The position numbers and the translations under genes were made by a program. The notes under the pieces were generated by a model. That model worked only from the letters and a program-made list of their open reading frames with translations, had not been told where the DNA came from and searched no databases. From assembly GCA_036971715.1 (NCBI GenBank), contig JAVHJL010000004.1, positions 3,720,001-3,784,000 of the forward strand: a stretch of DNA of 64,000 bases, in the 5' to 3' direction. Origin of the DNA: Arthrobotrys musiformis (lineage: Eukaryota > Ascomycota > Orbiliomycetes > Orbiliales > Orbiliaceae). Shown one piece after another: positions 34,111 to 44,051 of this stretch. Positions within the stretch are counted from its first letter, which is position 1, and every line of letters begins with the position of its first letter.

Positions 34111-35257
34111 ATGTCGACCCCGATTGACCTAATCACACCCCCCTCGACGTCCCAGGCACCCCCAAGCGACGTCGCCGGCGCAGCAACCCGTATAAACCCC
34201 GACATCACCCACAGACACCCCGCACAAGTCCCCGAAGACGCACCCGCGCACGTAAAACCGCATCACAAACGTACCCTCCCCATCTTCAGCCTCGAAGGGA
34301 AAACATGCGTCGTCACCGGTGGAGCTAGAGGGTACTCCCCCCATCTATCCCAACTTTTTAAAAAAAAAAAAATTAATAATTTGGTGTATAAAGACTAGGC
34401 TACGTCATGTCCCAAGCCTTCATCGAATCCGGCGCAAACGTAGCAATAGTAGACCTCAACGGCGCCGAAGCCCAAAAATCCGCCGAAACCCTAACGGAAG
34501 CCTACAAATCCTCCCACCCGTCCGACATCCCCCCCAAAGTCACAGCTCACACGTGCGACGTCTCGGACCCGCAATCCGTGGCATCTACGTTCCAAAAAAT
34601 CCTGGAGGTTCACGAAGAAATAGATGTATTGGTCACATCGGCCGGGTTTACGGAGAACTTCAAGGCAGAGGAGTACCCGCATTCGAGGATGCAGAAGCTT
34701 TGGGGGGTTAATGTAGACGGGACGTATATTTGCGCCGTGGAGGTGGCGAAGGAGTGGATTAAGAGTAAGAAGCAGGGTGGGAGTATAATCATGGTCGGGA
34801 GCATGAGTGGTTCGGCGGTGAACGTGCCGCAGCCGCAGGCGCCGTATAATGCCAGTAAAGCGGCGGTGAGGCAGTTGGCTGCTAGCTTTGCGATCGAGTG
34901 GGCGCCGCATGGGATTAGAGTTAATTGTATCAGTCCCGGGTATATGATGACCGCGCTGACGAAGAAGGTAATAAATCCTTTGCTTTAAACGGGTGGTTGG
35001 ATTTGCTAATGCTTTTTGGTGGGGGTAGATTATCGACGAGCAGCCGGATTTGTATAATAATTGGGTGTCGAGGATTCCTGCCGGAAGGATGGGAAATCCC
35101 GTGGACCTGATGGGGGCCGTGGTGTATCTGGCGAGCGATGCCAGTACCTATACAACCGGTAAGCAGCCTCTAACCCCTCCTATAAACCATGCAAAACTAA
35201 TCGGGATCGATTGCAGGCGCCGACCTCAGAATCGACGGTGGGTATACCGTCATCTAA
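34111..35257 (+). CDS. Short-chain dehydrogenase/reductase, polyol-dehydrogenase-like
   Basis: A classical NAD(P)-dependent SDR of 321 residues. Four exons (34111-34331, 34394-34967, 35029-35158, 35217-35257) join in frame. Residues 1-58 are a Pro-rich extension, then FSLEGKTCVV leads to the cofactor motif TGGARGLG (69-76). The acidic residue in AIVDLNG suggests NAD or a mixed preference. The catalytic set is complete: a Ser in MVGSMSGSAV, and Tyr 225 and Lys 229 in PYNASK. The family ending is GADLRIDGGYTVI. Intron 1 has an A(13)-type run and an AAG acceptor, chosen because it restores GLG. The extension and overall order resemble fungal arabinitol/mannitol/sorbose reductases. The alternative is tailoring of the terpene made by the neighbour; the 1.4 kb gap leaves this open. 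Confidence 0.88.
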
Positions 35258-35516
35258 ACAGTCGTAGAGGTGAAGAACACTAGATATTTAAAGAAGAAGT
35301 GCTTTGTACAGCAGAATATGTACACCCCTCGCACATTTAGCACGAGTGTCTTGTGATATAATTATATAATACATAATTTCTTTCAAATATCCTATCTTAC
35401 ACCCATTAGCCTTATACCAATAACTATAATCTTATAAAAGTACTTACCAGAAACCCCAATCGAGTTCCGTATTACCAAAGCCCGCTATTTAGAATACATA
35501 ACCCCGGGTGATAACC

Positions 35517-36103
35517 TCATTCCTTCTTCTGGTCGTCATCCCCGCTCGTTCCGGGCATCGGTGGTAGGGCGGGTCTTCCGCCGTAGAGCTGCGGCACACT
35601 CTCCTGGCTCTGATGTAGTTCCTGTGCAGTCCCGAGAGGCTGTTCACCATCACCGTCAATACCAATACCCTAAATCAAAAGAATACCACCGACGGAGCAT
35701 CTTACATTATTCCCCTATCATCGTCCCAAATTAGCATGAAAATCCACACTATCCCAGTCGATATGGGAGATACATACCCTGAACCGATATCTCATATCGA
35801 TATTCCGTCTCCTGCCTCCCACAAAAACCGTCAGCACTCCCCCATCAAAATATCCAAAAGTTTGAGCTGATTAAAACTCAACTTGCATTCGCCGTAAGCA
35901 TGGAGTAGATTCTGACACTGCGCGGGCAGGTCCTTCTTCAGCGGCATGCGGACGCACTCGGCGGGCGAGTAGCCGTTCTTGACGCAGTCGGAGGAGCGGA
36001 GGCACTCGACCACGGCCGCGTCTACCATCAATATTAGCATTCCGTCCTGTATTACAGGGGGGTTAGGGGGGGTCTTACAGAGTTCTTTGCAGGAGGACGG
36101 CAT
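35517..36103 (-). CDS. PET191: Cytochrome c oxidase assembly factor COA5/PET191
   Basis: A small mitochondrial intermembrane-space protein required for complex IV assembly. Four exons on the minus strand (36103-36079, 36021-35883, 35811-35778, 35669-35517) give 116 residues. The cysteines form three CX9C pairs: CKELYAAVVEC, CVKNGYSPAEC and CQNLLHAYGEC. These are the oxidative-folding signatures recognised by Mia40. The family block IDMRYRFRG follows, recovered only by splicing the 34-base third exon. A Gly/Gln/Pro-rich tail (GIGIDGDGEQPLG to QKKE) is longer than in yeast. Exon 1 encodes only eight codons plus one base. The start is 161 bases from that of the divergent RO10 gene, so the two share a short promoter region. 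Confidence 0.88.
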
Positions 36104-36264
36104 GGTCAATTGATTGTGATATCAACCGTGGTGGTTTACCGGAAAGAAACAGAACCTTCCAACACAAACATCAGGCCACCACCAACTTACTTAACTATCA
36201 AGCTCCCCAGCTTCGAAGCTCTCCTCCACCATCACCAGCTTCACCAGCTTCACCAACCTCAAAA

Positions 36265-37050
36265 ATGCAGTCCCTCCAACCCCCCGAATCCCTCGCCCTG
36301 CAAACCCTCTCCGCCCTCTCCACCCGCCTCTCGCGCATCGAACACGCCCTCGTCGGCACCCCGCTCCTAAACCCCCAAAACACCTCAACCCCCCTCTCCC
36401 TCCACGCCGCAAAGATAAACCACAGAGACCACTCCATCCGCGCCCGTCTCTCAGCCCTCGAAGCAGCCCTAACCCGTCTCGCAAACCACTCCAAACCCGT
36501 CCACGACCTCCTCTCCCTCCACGCAACCTACCCCGAAATCTTCATCGATATCCTCCCCTCCACCCAACCCCCCCCATCCGGCAGCTTAACCATCGAGGAG
36601 AAAGCGAGTATAACCCTCTCCGCTGCACCGAATATACAATCCGTCACATCGCAATTGGTCTCTTTGAGGGATATCACGGTCCCCGACGTCGATGTTTCGA
36701 TCAAACTTATAGAATTACAGCCTAGGATCGATAAATTGGCTGTAATGCAGGAGGTTCAGGGGAGGGAAATGGCCGAGCTCAGGAGGAGGAGTTTGAAGGT
36801 GCTGGAGAGGTGGTATGAGGTTGGTGTTGAAGGGGTTAATGAGTGTTTTGCTGAGTGGGATGAGAGGGTTGGGAAGTGTGATCGGGTGGTTAGACGGAGG
36901 GCTGCCGAGGCGGAGAGTAGTCATATTAGTACCGGGGAGAGTACTGCGGAGAGCACTAGTCGGAGTGCTACCGGTGAGAGCAGTAGCGGGGAAGAGGAGG
37001 AGGAGGAGGAGGAGGAGGAGGAAGAGGAGGAGGACGAAGAGGAAGGGTGA
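36265..37050 (+). CDS. RO10: Dynactin p24 subunit homologue (nuclear distribution protein RO10)
   Basis: A subunit of the dynactin shoulder/sidearm that helps dynein move nuclei along hyphae. It has a single exon of 261 residues. The sequence order matches the fungal p24 family: SALSTRLSRIEHALVG at the start, then RARLSALEAALTRL (heptad-like), HDLLSLHATYPEIF at ~90-103, a helical middle, and near the end LKVLERWYEVGVEGVNECF. The last ~45 residues are Ser/Thr-rich and then almost pure Glu (about 17 acidic residues in a row, 36990-37047), which is longer than I would expect for the family. The gene is rich in C on the sense strand in its first half and in G in its second. It is head-to-head with COA5. 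Confidence 0.85.
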   Translation: MQSLQPPESLALQTLSALSTRLSRIEHALVGTPLLNPQNTSTPLSLHAAKINHRDHSIRARLSALEAALTRLANHSKPVHDLLSLHATYPEIFIDILPSTQPPPSGSLTIEEKASITLSAAPNIQSVTSQLVSLRDITVPDVDVSIKLIELQPRIDKLAVMQEVQGREMAELRRRSLKVLERWYEVGVEGVNECFAEWDERVGKCDRVVRRRAAEAESSHISTGESTAESTSRSATGESSSGEEEEEEEEEEEEEEDEEEG

Positions 37051-37666
37051 ATAGAGACCATCTAGAGGATGATAGAGAAGAATAAGAACATACTACGGGC
37101 AGATATATGGCCAAAGCCCCGCTCGACAGGCTGGTACCGGAGCATACACCATCTATCCACAGCATGGCACCCGGATCACAAGAATGATATCCAAACAGCC
37201 ATCCCAAACAGCGATTTCACGAACAATCTACGAAAGATCCCAAAGAAATAGCATAACAAAAGGAAATGGAGGTCATTAACATTGTCTACATTACCAAAAG
37301 TCCCTACCACCGGCCCAAGGGAACCCCCCCGAATGCTGTATAATATACAATGTAATATAATACCAGAATGAAGGAAGACGAGACAAGAAAAACATCAAGC
37401 GGGTAAGAGAAAACAAGAAAAACAAAAACTCCCTGCTAAGATGTATAAAACCGAGGACATCCGTGGTTTAAAAAGTCTGTAGTGTAAACCGAAAATAAAC
37501 AAAGAAACGAAGTCGCAAAGGCCGCAATCGCAGTGTAGTAGTAGTACTCTGTAACAGTAGTAGCAGTGGTAGTATAAGCATGCCGAATCCGCATGCTGAG
37601 ACTCAAAACCCGTCTCGAACGAGGAGAAAGCAGTATAGGAACCCCCATCTAAAGGCCATAAGACTT
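37051..37666. other. Intergenic between convergent genes
   Basis: Should contain the 3' UTRs of RO10 (plus) and the amino acid transporter (minus). I see no gene. Confidence 0.5.
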
Positions 37667-39509
37667 CTACCCCGCCGCGCTAAAGAATATATTCATCGTC
37701 AAACAAATCGCCATAACCACAAATCCATACCCCATCAACGTCGCCGCACCCCGTCTCAGCCACCGTCGAACCTTCACACTCTCCCTCTCAACCCCAGGCG
37801 GTAACAACATCCCATCCTCATCATCCTCATCGCTCTCATCATCGCTCCCGTCCCCAACATGATTGATCTTATTCGCCCCGGGCCCCGGTCTCGCGATCCG
37901 CCAGTAAAACAATCCGGGGAGAATAAACGAAATCGACGTCGAGCCCGTCGAACCCACATACGCCAACACCCGTTCCAGACTATTCACCGTCATGGCGGTG
38001 GCGTACGTGCTAACGATCAAGACCGTGGTTATGATCGCGAACCGGAGGTCGGACATCGGATCGTGTGCTTGGGATACGGTTCTTGCAGAAACGGGGAGGC
38101 TGCCGCGGGATGGTCGCCATTTGAGGATATTGTTGATCGATGCGCGGCAAGGGTGGATTTGGAGTGGGTAGGAGAACATGACCAGCACTACGATTGCAGC
38201 GCGGCCGATTGTCGAGGCGATGGATTCTTTGTCTGTACGCATACATTAGCACCGCAACTATTCAAAGGTAAAGGAGGGGGACGTACACATGGCGATGATG
38301 TTCCCGCCAACGGCATCACCGAAGGAGATATACCCAGTGATGGCGACGAGAACGTAAATGCTAGCTGCAACCCCGATAGACGCAAAGACGACACCAGTAG
38401 TCTGCTTCTTCGAGTTATTCTGGATTTCGTTTAGGATCGAAAACATCTGCAGTCAATTCCAGTTAGACTCTGTAGCACTTTGTTTTATAAAAGATAGGGT
38501 GGACCTTACATTCTGATGGCAGGTGTACGCGAACACCATGATCGGGAAGCTCGAGAAGAACGCCACGGCGCCGGCCCAGTGGACATACCTGACCTCCCCC
38601 CGCTGGTCAATCGTATCGCCCTTGAGGAAGTGCGCCAGGACGATGATAACAAGGTATCCAATCGAGACCAGGGCGATGAAGGACGTGTACTTGAGCGAGT
38701 CCAGCCGGCGCAGGAACGATATCGGGATCATAAAGAGCCTACCCCCCAAAACCATCAGTACCAACCCCAATATAAAGAAGATTGAAATCGTACATGAACC
38801 CCGTAATCCAGAAGTGCCGATCGATAAGATACGAGACCTCATCGGCACCCTGCCACAGCCCAATCGCAACCTGCGGCATCAAATCCCCGATGATGATCAA
38901 GTAGCTAATCGCGACACCAAAGCACTTGATCGCAATCGCGCCGTCGAAGACCACCGCCGCACCGGGGTAGGTCAGCTGGCTTAACGTAAAGAAACTCGCC
39001 GTCCCGCGGTCCACGTATCGAGCACACCGGGTTTGGAGGTACAGACCGAACCCTGCGGCGAGGCCGGAGAATACGATGGTGAATATACCGAGCAACATGC
39101 CCATATTCGACATCGCGAGGGGCATGGCGAGGACTCCGGCGCCGACAACTATTATACAACCAATTAGCCTCCAAACCCATAACTAATAATAATCATTATG
39201 ATGAGGAGGAGAAGGGTGACATACTGGTATTCAGCAGGTTTATGACCGAACTAGCAAACGAAGCTTCGCCTTTATGCGGATTACTCGTCGATTTCCGCCG
39301 TCTCGTCGGTCTAGCATAATGTATACTCCAACGTCAGCCACCTCCCACCAAGTGATAGAAAAAAAGGGAATGGAAATGGAATACCTCCGACTATTACTCC
39401 GACTGCCCAGCGTGCTGCTAATATTCGACGCCCGACTAACGGGCCTGGATCCCACATCGCTGCTACTGCTCGGGATAGCAGCGTAGTCGGCCGATAACTG
39501 AGCCATCAT
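37667..39509 (-). CDS. Vacuolar amino acid transporter, AVT5/AVT6-like (AAAP family)
   Basis: A proton-coupled amino acid carrier, probably on the vacuole membrane. Six exons on the minus strand (39509-39385, 39310-39225, 39148-38794, 38738-38510, 38446-38287, 38232-37667) give 506 residues. The N-terminus is Ser/Arg-rich and cytosolic; the transporter domain starts with HKGEASFASSVINLLNTIVG and then GAGVLAMP, the unwound first helix typical of the family. Other family marks: FMLFMIPISFLRRLDSLKYT and AYTCHQN, then the exon 6 segment MFSYPLQIHPCRAS. There are about 11 membrane segments. A loop near the end is acidic (GDGSDDESDEDDEDG). The closest yeast relatives that I recognise are Avt5 and Avt6, which export amino acids from the vacuole; the substrate is inferred. 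Confidence 0.88.
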
Positions 39510-40322
39510 TCTTGCCGGTTTTTAATTCAGAATCCTCCGTTTGGGGGGATTTTTATCGGGGGTGGTTGGTCCTTCGGGCTGTCGTCCGACCAGAGGATAC
39601 GGCCATACACGGCTATTCGAATAGCTCCTTCCCCTAGAATAGTCGGTATTCGCGGTCCTCCCAGATGTAACCTCCGAGTAGTATCTATTGAAGTATCCTC
39701 CCAATCCCGATCTTTATAATATACAATATCACCGGCGTGGACGTCGTGGTCGAAGGACCGGCTCTCCTGAAACTCCAAACAGGGGGGGCCAATTCGACCT
39801 CGTGTGAGCGAGTTGTCCGTTCTTTGTCTGTTTGAAAACGAGGCCAGAAATTTAAACCACCGCGAGCTGGTTTACGGTGATTCTACTTGTTGGATCTCTA
39901 TTATTGTTGATGTGGCGATGGTGTAAAAACGAGTGTCGAGTGCTATTAATATCTCCAGCGGTGATGAAGAGAGAAAAGAAGGTATTGATGTCCCCAGAAC
40001 CCGAATCCAAATTCAAATTCGAAACCGAACCAGGTCAGAAAGCTAAGATTGTGTTTGCCAGGGGCTCTTTTTCCCGGCCAGTTTTAGTTTCGGGGGTCCG
40101 AATGAGGTAAAACAGGTGTACTCGTAAGCTTTCTTGTCCTTCTCTCAACCTTATACCTTATACAAGTATATCTTGTAGCAACGTTGTAGTATACTAGAAG
40201 TAGTAGTAGTAGTAGTAATAGTAGTAGTATTAGTATTAGTAGCTTTAGTGAAGAAGTCTGGGGAAAACGGGGCCCATTTAAACCACCCAAAAAATGCCCC
40301 GTCAGGAACCGAAAAGAAAAGG

Positions 40323-40361
<39 letters not shown>

Positions 40362-41424
40362 AAAAAAACCCAAAGGGGGCGCATGGAAAGAGAGGCATGC
40401 TGTCGATGTAACTCGGCACAGCCAGCGAGTATACATTACATTACATTACACACACCGCACAGGGGCCAAACCGAGCTAATTAGCTAACACCAGTTTCGAG
40501 TCGTTCCGGTGGAATCTCGAACAGGGCTACTGGAGCCAGACGGTTAGACCCGTTTGTCCCTCCCTGCAACAGTTCTCTTTTAATATCACCGTGATATCGG
40601 GATGTTGAATCACAGGCAGTAATATTCAGTCATCTACCCAGTGACCCCCAGATTATAGTAGGACTGCATTGGTGCACATGCATGGTCGAGCACCTCGATC
40701 CCGCCACCGAGCGGCCCAAAGGCCATTCGTTCGGTATCACTGGTACAACCATAGTTATCAATCGATAGCACTACTGAACCCAATCACATACCGCTCGGCA
40801 AACGTAGATTTCTACCGACCGAATTCCTGCAGGAGACAAAGAAAGAAAACAAGATAAGCTTTGTAGAAGAGGCACTCGAATGGAAGGCGAGGTATGTGCA
40901 CATTTGTATGAGTGTAACCCCCCTTCCGCCCGCAAAAATTGCAACAATGTCAACAACAAACATAATTATTATATATCAATATACAAATGTAAATATAAAT
41001 ATAAATATAGATATAGGTACTTATATAAATAAATATAGATATAGATATAAATATAGATATAAAAGAACTGCCTCGGATAGAAATAGAGATATATATACAC
41101 CTTATAACATGGCGTCTACGCCGATAGCATACAAATAGAGACGACGATCCACCTCAGACCCCCCGTTAAATTGTAAATTTAAACGCCCTCGAAAGACAGC
41201 TCTCTACGTAGATCTGTAGATATATTAAAACCGTATAAATACCCCATACCCCCTCCCCTGCGTAGCAAAGTAGCCATTCCCTCCAAACCACCTCCCCACC
41301 CCCCGGGGTTCACGTATAACCATATCCCACCTACCAAACAACCTGACCGTAATAGTAAATATAACCACAGCCACCAGCCGCCGTTGCTCGGACGGACTCC
41401 CGTACATATCCTGCCACAGACGTG
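39510..41424. other. Intergenic with A(34) tract and simple repeats
   Basis: Upstream of the transporter (minus) and of the 41425 gene (plus). Low-complexity tracts: AGT triplets at about 40200-40245, A(34) at 40323-40356, TACAT repeats at about 40433-40450, and an ATAAATATAG-type tract at about 40987-41062. No gene was found. Confidence 0.5.
40323..40356. repeat. Homopolymer A(34)
   Basis: An uninterrupted run of 34 A, the longest in the window. It could be a retroposition scar or simple slippage; no target-site duplication is apparent. Confidence 0.85.
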
Positions 41425-42192
41425 ATGATTTATGACCCCATACTCCTCCATAATCCAAAAATGTCCCACCCACAGCCTCAACGGCAACCAGCTCCGGAGA
41501 GCAATCCACCCCCAACCCTCCCAAACCTCACCCTCCTCGAATCCCAACTGGACAAAACAATGCAAATCTGCGCCGAAACCCTCACCCGCCTCACAACCCC
41601 ACCGGAAACCCGCATCGCCGGCCCCGTGGTGTTACAATACATCACCCGCCTCTCCCGCTCCATCGAACGCACCTGCGCCACCCTCGAAGCCGATCCCGCC
41701 CGCTCCAGCGTTCACGATCCACAAGTCCACAACGCCATGAAACTTTTCAAAATCTTCTCCCCATACTTCCGCGACGGCGCCACATCCGTCGAGACGGAGT
41801 ACATCAAAAGAAAATTCTCGTATTTCAAACACACCCATGCGGATATCATAACCGCCGTGGGCGAATGTAAGGATTTTAAGGAGTTATTCCCCGGGGTGGG
41901 GGAGTATGAAGCGTATATATCCCATTTGGAAAAGATCGAGAAGAAGATTTTGAAGTTGGCGGGGGATTTGAGTGCGGTTAGGGGGTATATTAGGGAAGAA
42001 AAGAGGGTGACGGTGAGGGTATTGGGTGCGGCGAGGAGGTTTAAGACTGCTCAGAGGGGAAGGATGACGAGGTTTGGATGGTGTGCTTGTCGGATCGATG
42101 AATGGGAGAAGGATGCGTGGGAGAGATGTTGCATGCCGTCGATTTCGATGCCTGCTGGTGCCGCCGGGCCCAGGGCTTTTGCACCGGTGTAG
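41425..42192 (+). CDS. Unrecognised helical protein, 255 residues
   Basis: A single exon. The ATG at 41425 opens the frame; a second ATG at 41461 (before SHPQPQRQP) is also a possible start. After a Pro/Gln-rich lead, the protein is mostly amphipathic helix: LESQLDKTMQICAETLTRL, then YITRLSRSIERTCATLEAD, FKHTHADIITAVGECK and YISHLEKIEKKILKLAGDLS. It ends in a Cys/Trp-rich part (FGWCACRIDEWEKDAWERCC). I do not recognise a domain. The codon pattern (C-rich at third positions, with a switch to G-rich in the second half) is like the neighbouring genes RO10 and COA5, which supports its being real. Confidence 0.6.
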   Translation: MIYDPILLHNPKMSHPQPQRQPAPESNPPPTLPNLTLLESQLDKTMQICAETLTRLTTPPETRIAGPVVLQYITRLSRSIERTCATLEADPARSSVHDPQVHNAMKLFKIFSPYFRDGATSVETEYIKRKFSYFKHTHADIITAVGECKDFKELFPGVGEYEAYISHLEKIEKKILKLAGDLSAVRGYIREEKRVTVRVLGAARRFKTAQRGRMTRFGWCACRIDEWEKDAWERCCMPSISMPAGAAGPRAFAPV

Positions 42193-42804
42193 AGGCTGCT
42201 GGTCAGCGTGCTTTTTATATCAGTTAACTTTGAAGGCTGATTCTATTTGCTACCCCCATCGTCAACATGATGGGATCCAATCACATCGACAATCGCGGTC
42301 GAATCGAACAACCCCCATTCTATTCCGAGTCAGCATATTCGCACATAAACTCTTTTAATAGTGCTATCGCTTCAGCTAGTTCGATTAGTTAATATTCGTC
42401 AGGCCTGATAGCTAGTATACTATCACTCCGGGGATTGTAATATTAATCTTAATACCACTCTGAGAATGAGTGGAGCATACTCTAAACATACAATCACGTA
42501 TGTAATGTACACACCACCGCCAAGGCCGTGATAGGTCATCTACACCCGGCATCCGAGCAGCGTTACATAATGATTAATAACAGCTACGAAAGTATATACG
42601 TATACCACAATTTACAATCACAACCCGTCACAAAAAAAAAACAAGTATCTTGGTTCAAGTAATTTCCATTTTATTTACCAAAAAGAAGTATCCAAAATTC
42701 GCTTTTATAACCTATTTGTACCCCCTCGGGGGAAGTAGGACTAAGGCCTAGCATATCATATCCAAACGGCCGACCCAGTTTTTAATAAACTAATGAAAAT
42801 TTGT
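42193..42804. other. Intergenic between convergent genes
   Basis: Between the helical-protein gene (plus) and transaldolase (minus). It should contain their 3' UTRs. No gene was found. Confidence 0.5.
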
Positions 42805-44051
42805 TCAAGCGGACAACTTGCTCTTGAGGATGTTCTTGAGGGTGACGGCATCGGCGGCGAATTTTCGGATACCGTCGCTGAGCTTCTCGACGGCCATCTG
42901 GTCTTCGTTGAAGTCGTAGCGGAAGGCGGCTTCGTTGGTCAGGTAGGATTTCTTCTCGATGTCGAGGGCGGCCGCTGCAACTCTCCGTTAGTACTTTCCT
43001 CCAGATTTTTATTATTTAAAGAGAAGGGAACTTACCACCCGCGGCATCCAACTTCTGTGGAACGGGAGCGGTGCTGTTGTACAGCTCCTCCAAAAGGTTG
43101 GGGCTGATGGTGAGGTAATCGCACCCGGCCAACTCCACAATCTCGCCGGTGTTCCTGAAGCTGGCACCCATGACGATGGTGTTATAGCCGTACTTCTTGT
43201 AGTAGTTGAAGATACCCTGGACGCTCTGAACACCGGGGTCCTCAGCGCCGGAGTAAGTCTTCCCCGTCGAGGCCTTGAACCAATCCAGGATCCTGCCGAC
43301 GAAGGGGGAAATCAAGAAGGCACCGGCCTCGGCGGCGGCGATGGCCTGGGGTAAGCTGAACAGCAGTGTGAGGTTACAGTTGATACCCTGGGACTGCAGT
43401 TCCTTGGCGGCCTGGATGCCCTCCCATGTGCTAGCGATCTTGATGAGGATTCTGTCTTTGGAGATACCGATGGATTCGTAGAGTTTGATGATGGTGAGGG
43501 CTTTGTTGATGGAGGCTTGTGTGTCGAAGGAGAAGCTGGCGTCGACTTCGGTGGAGACGCGGCCGGGGACGATTTTGAGGATTTCCTTGCCGAATTCGAC
43601 GAGGAGACGGTCGAGGGAGGCGTCGACCTGCTCGTCGATGGTGGAGCCCTGTTCTCACCCAATTAGCTATATGATGGATTTGTGTATTTTTAAACCGGGG
43701 ACGTACATTCTGCTTGCCGTATTCAACAGCGGCATCGATCAACTTGGCGTACTCGGGCTTCTTTGCGGCGGCCAGGATGAGGGAGGGGTTTGTGGTGGCA
43801 TCCTGGGGCTTGTACTTCTCGATGGTCGCGAAGTCGCCTTCAAACCCACATCTTCGCGTTAGCACATCTCAACTTCACGGCTCCCCGATCAATGCATCGA
43901 GGGGAGATGGTAGGGGCATACCGGAGTCACAGACGACGGTCTAGACAGCAATCCCAGTCAGCAATCATCTCCTCCTTTTTATAGTCATGATGGCGGGGTA
44001 AGAGGGACATACCGTGCCAGAGGCCTTGAGTTGGTCTAACGAGGAAGTCAT
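42805..44051 (-). CDS. TAL1: Transaldolase
   Basis: A cytosolic enzyme of the non-oxidative pentose phosphate pathway. It moves a dihydroxyacetone unit from sedoheptulose 7-phosphate to glyceraldehyde 3-phosphate. Five exons on the minus strand (44051-44013, 43940-43922, 43837-43707, 43648-43036, 42974-42805) give 323 residues, which is the usual length. The opening MTSSLDQLKASGT and the family block DATTNPSLILAAAK (active-site Asp and Asn) are visible. The Schiff-base Lys is at 133 in RILIKIAST. Later family blocks include CNLTLLFSLPQA and AFLISPFVGRILDWF. Exon 2 is only 19 bases. Conservation is strong throughout. Confidence 0.96.
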
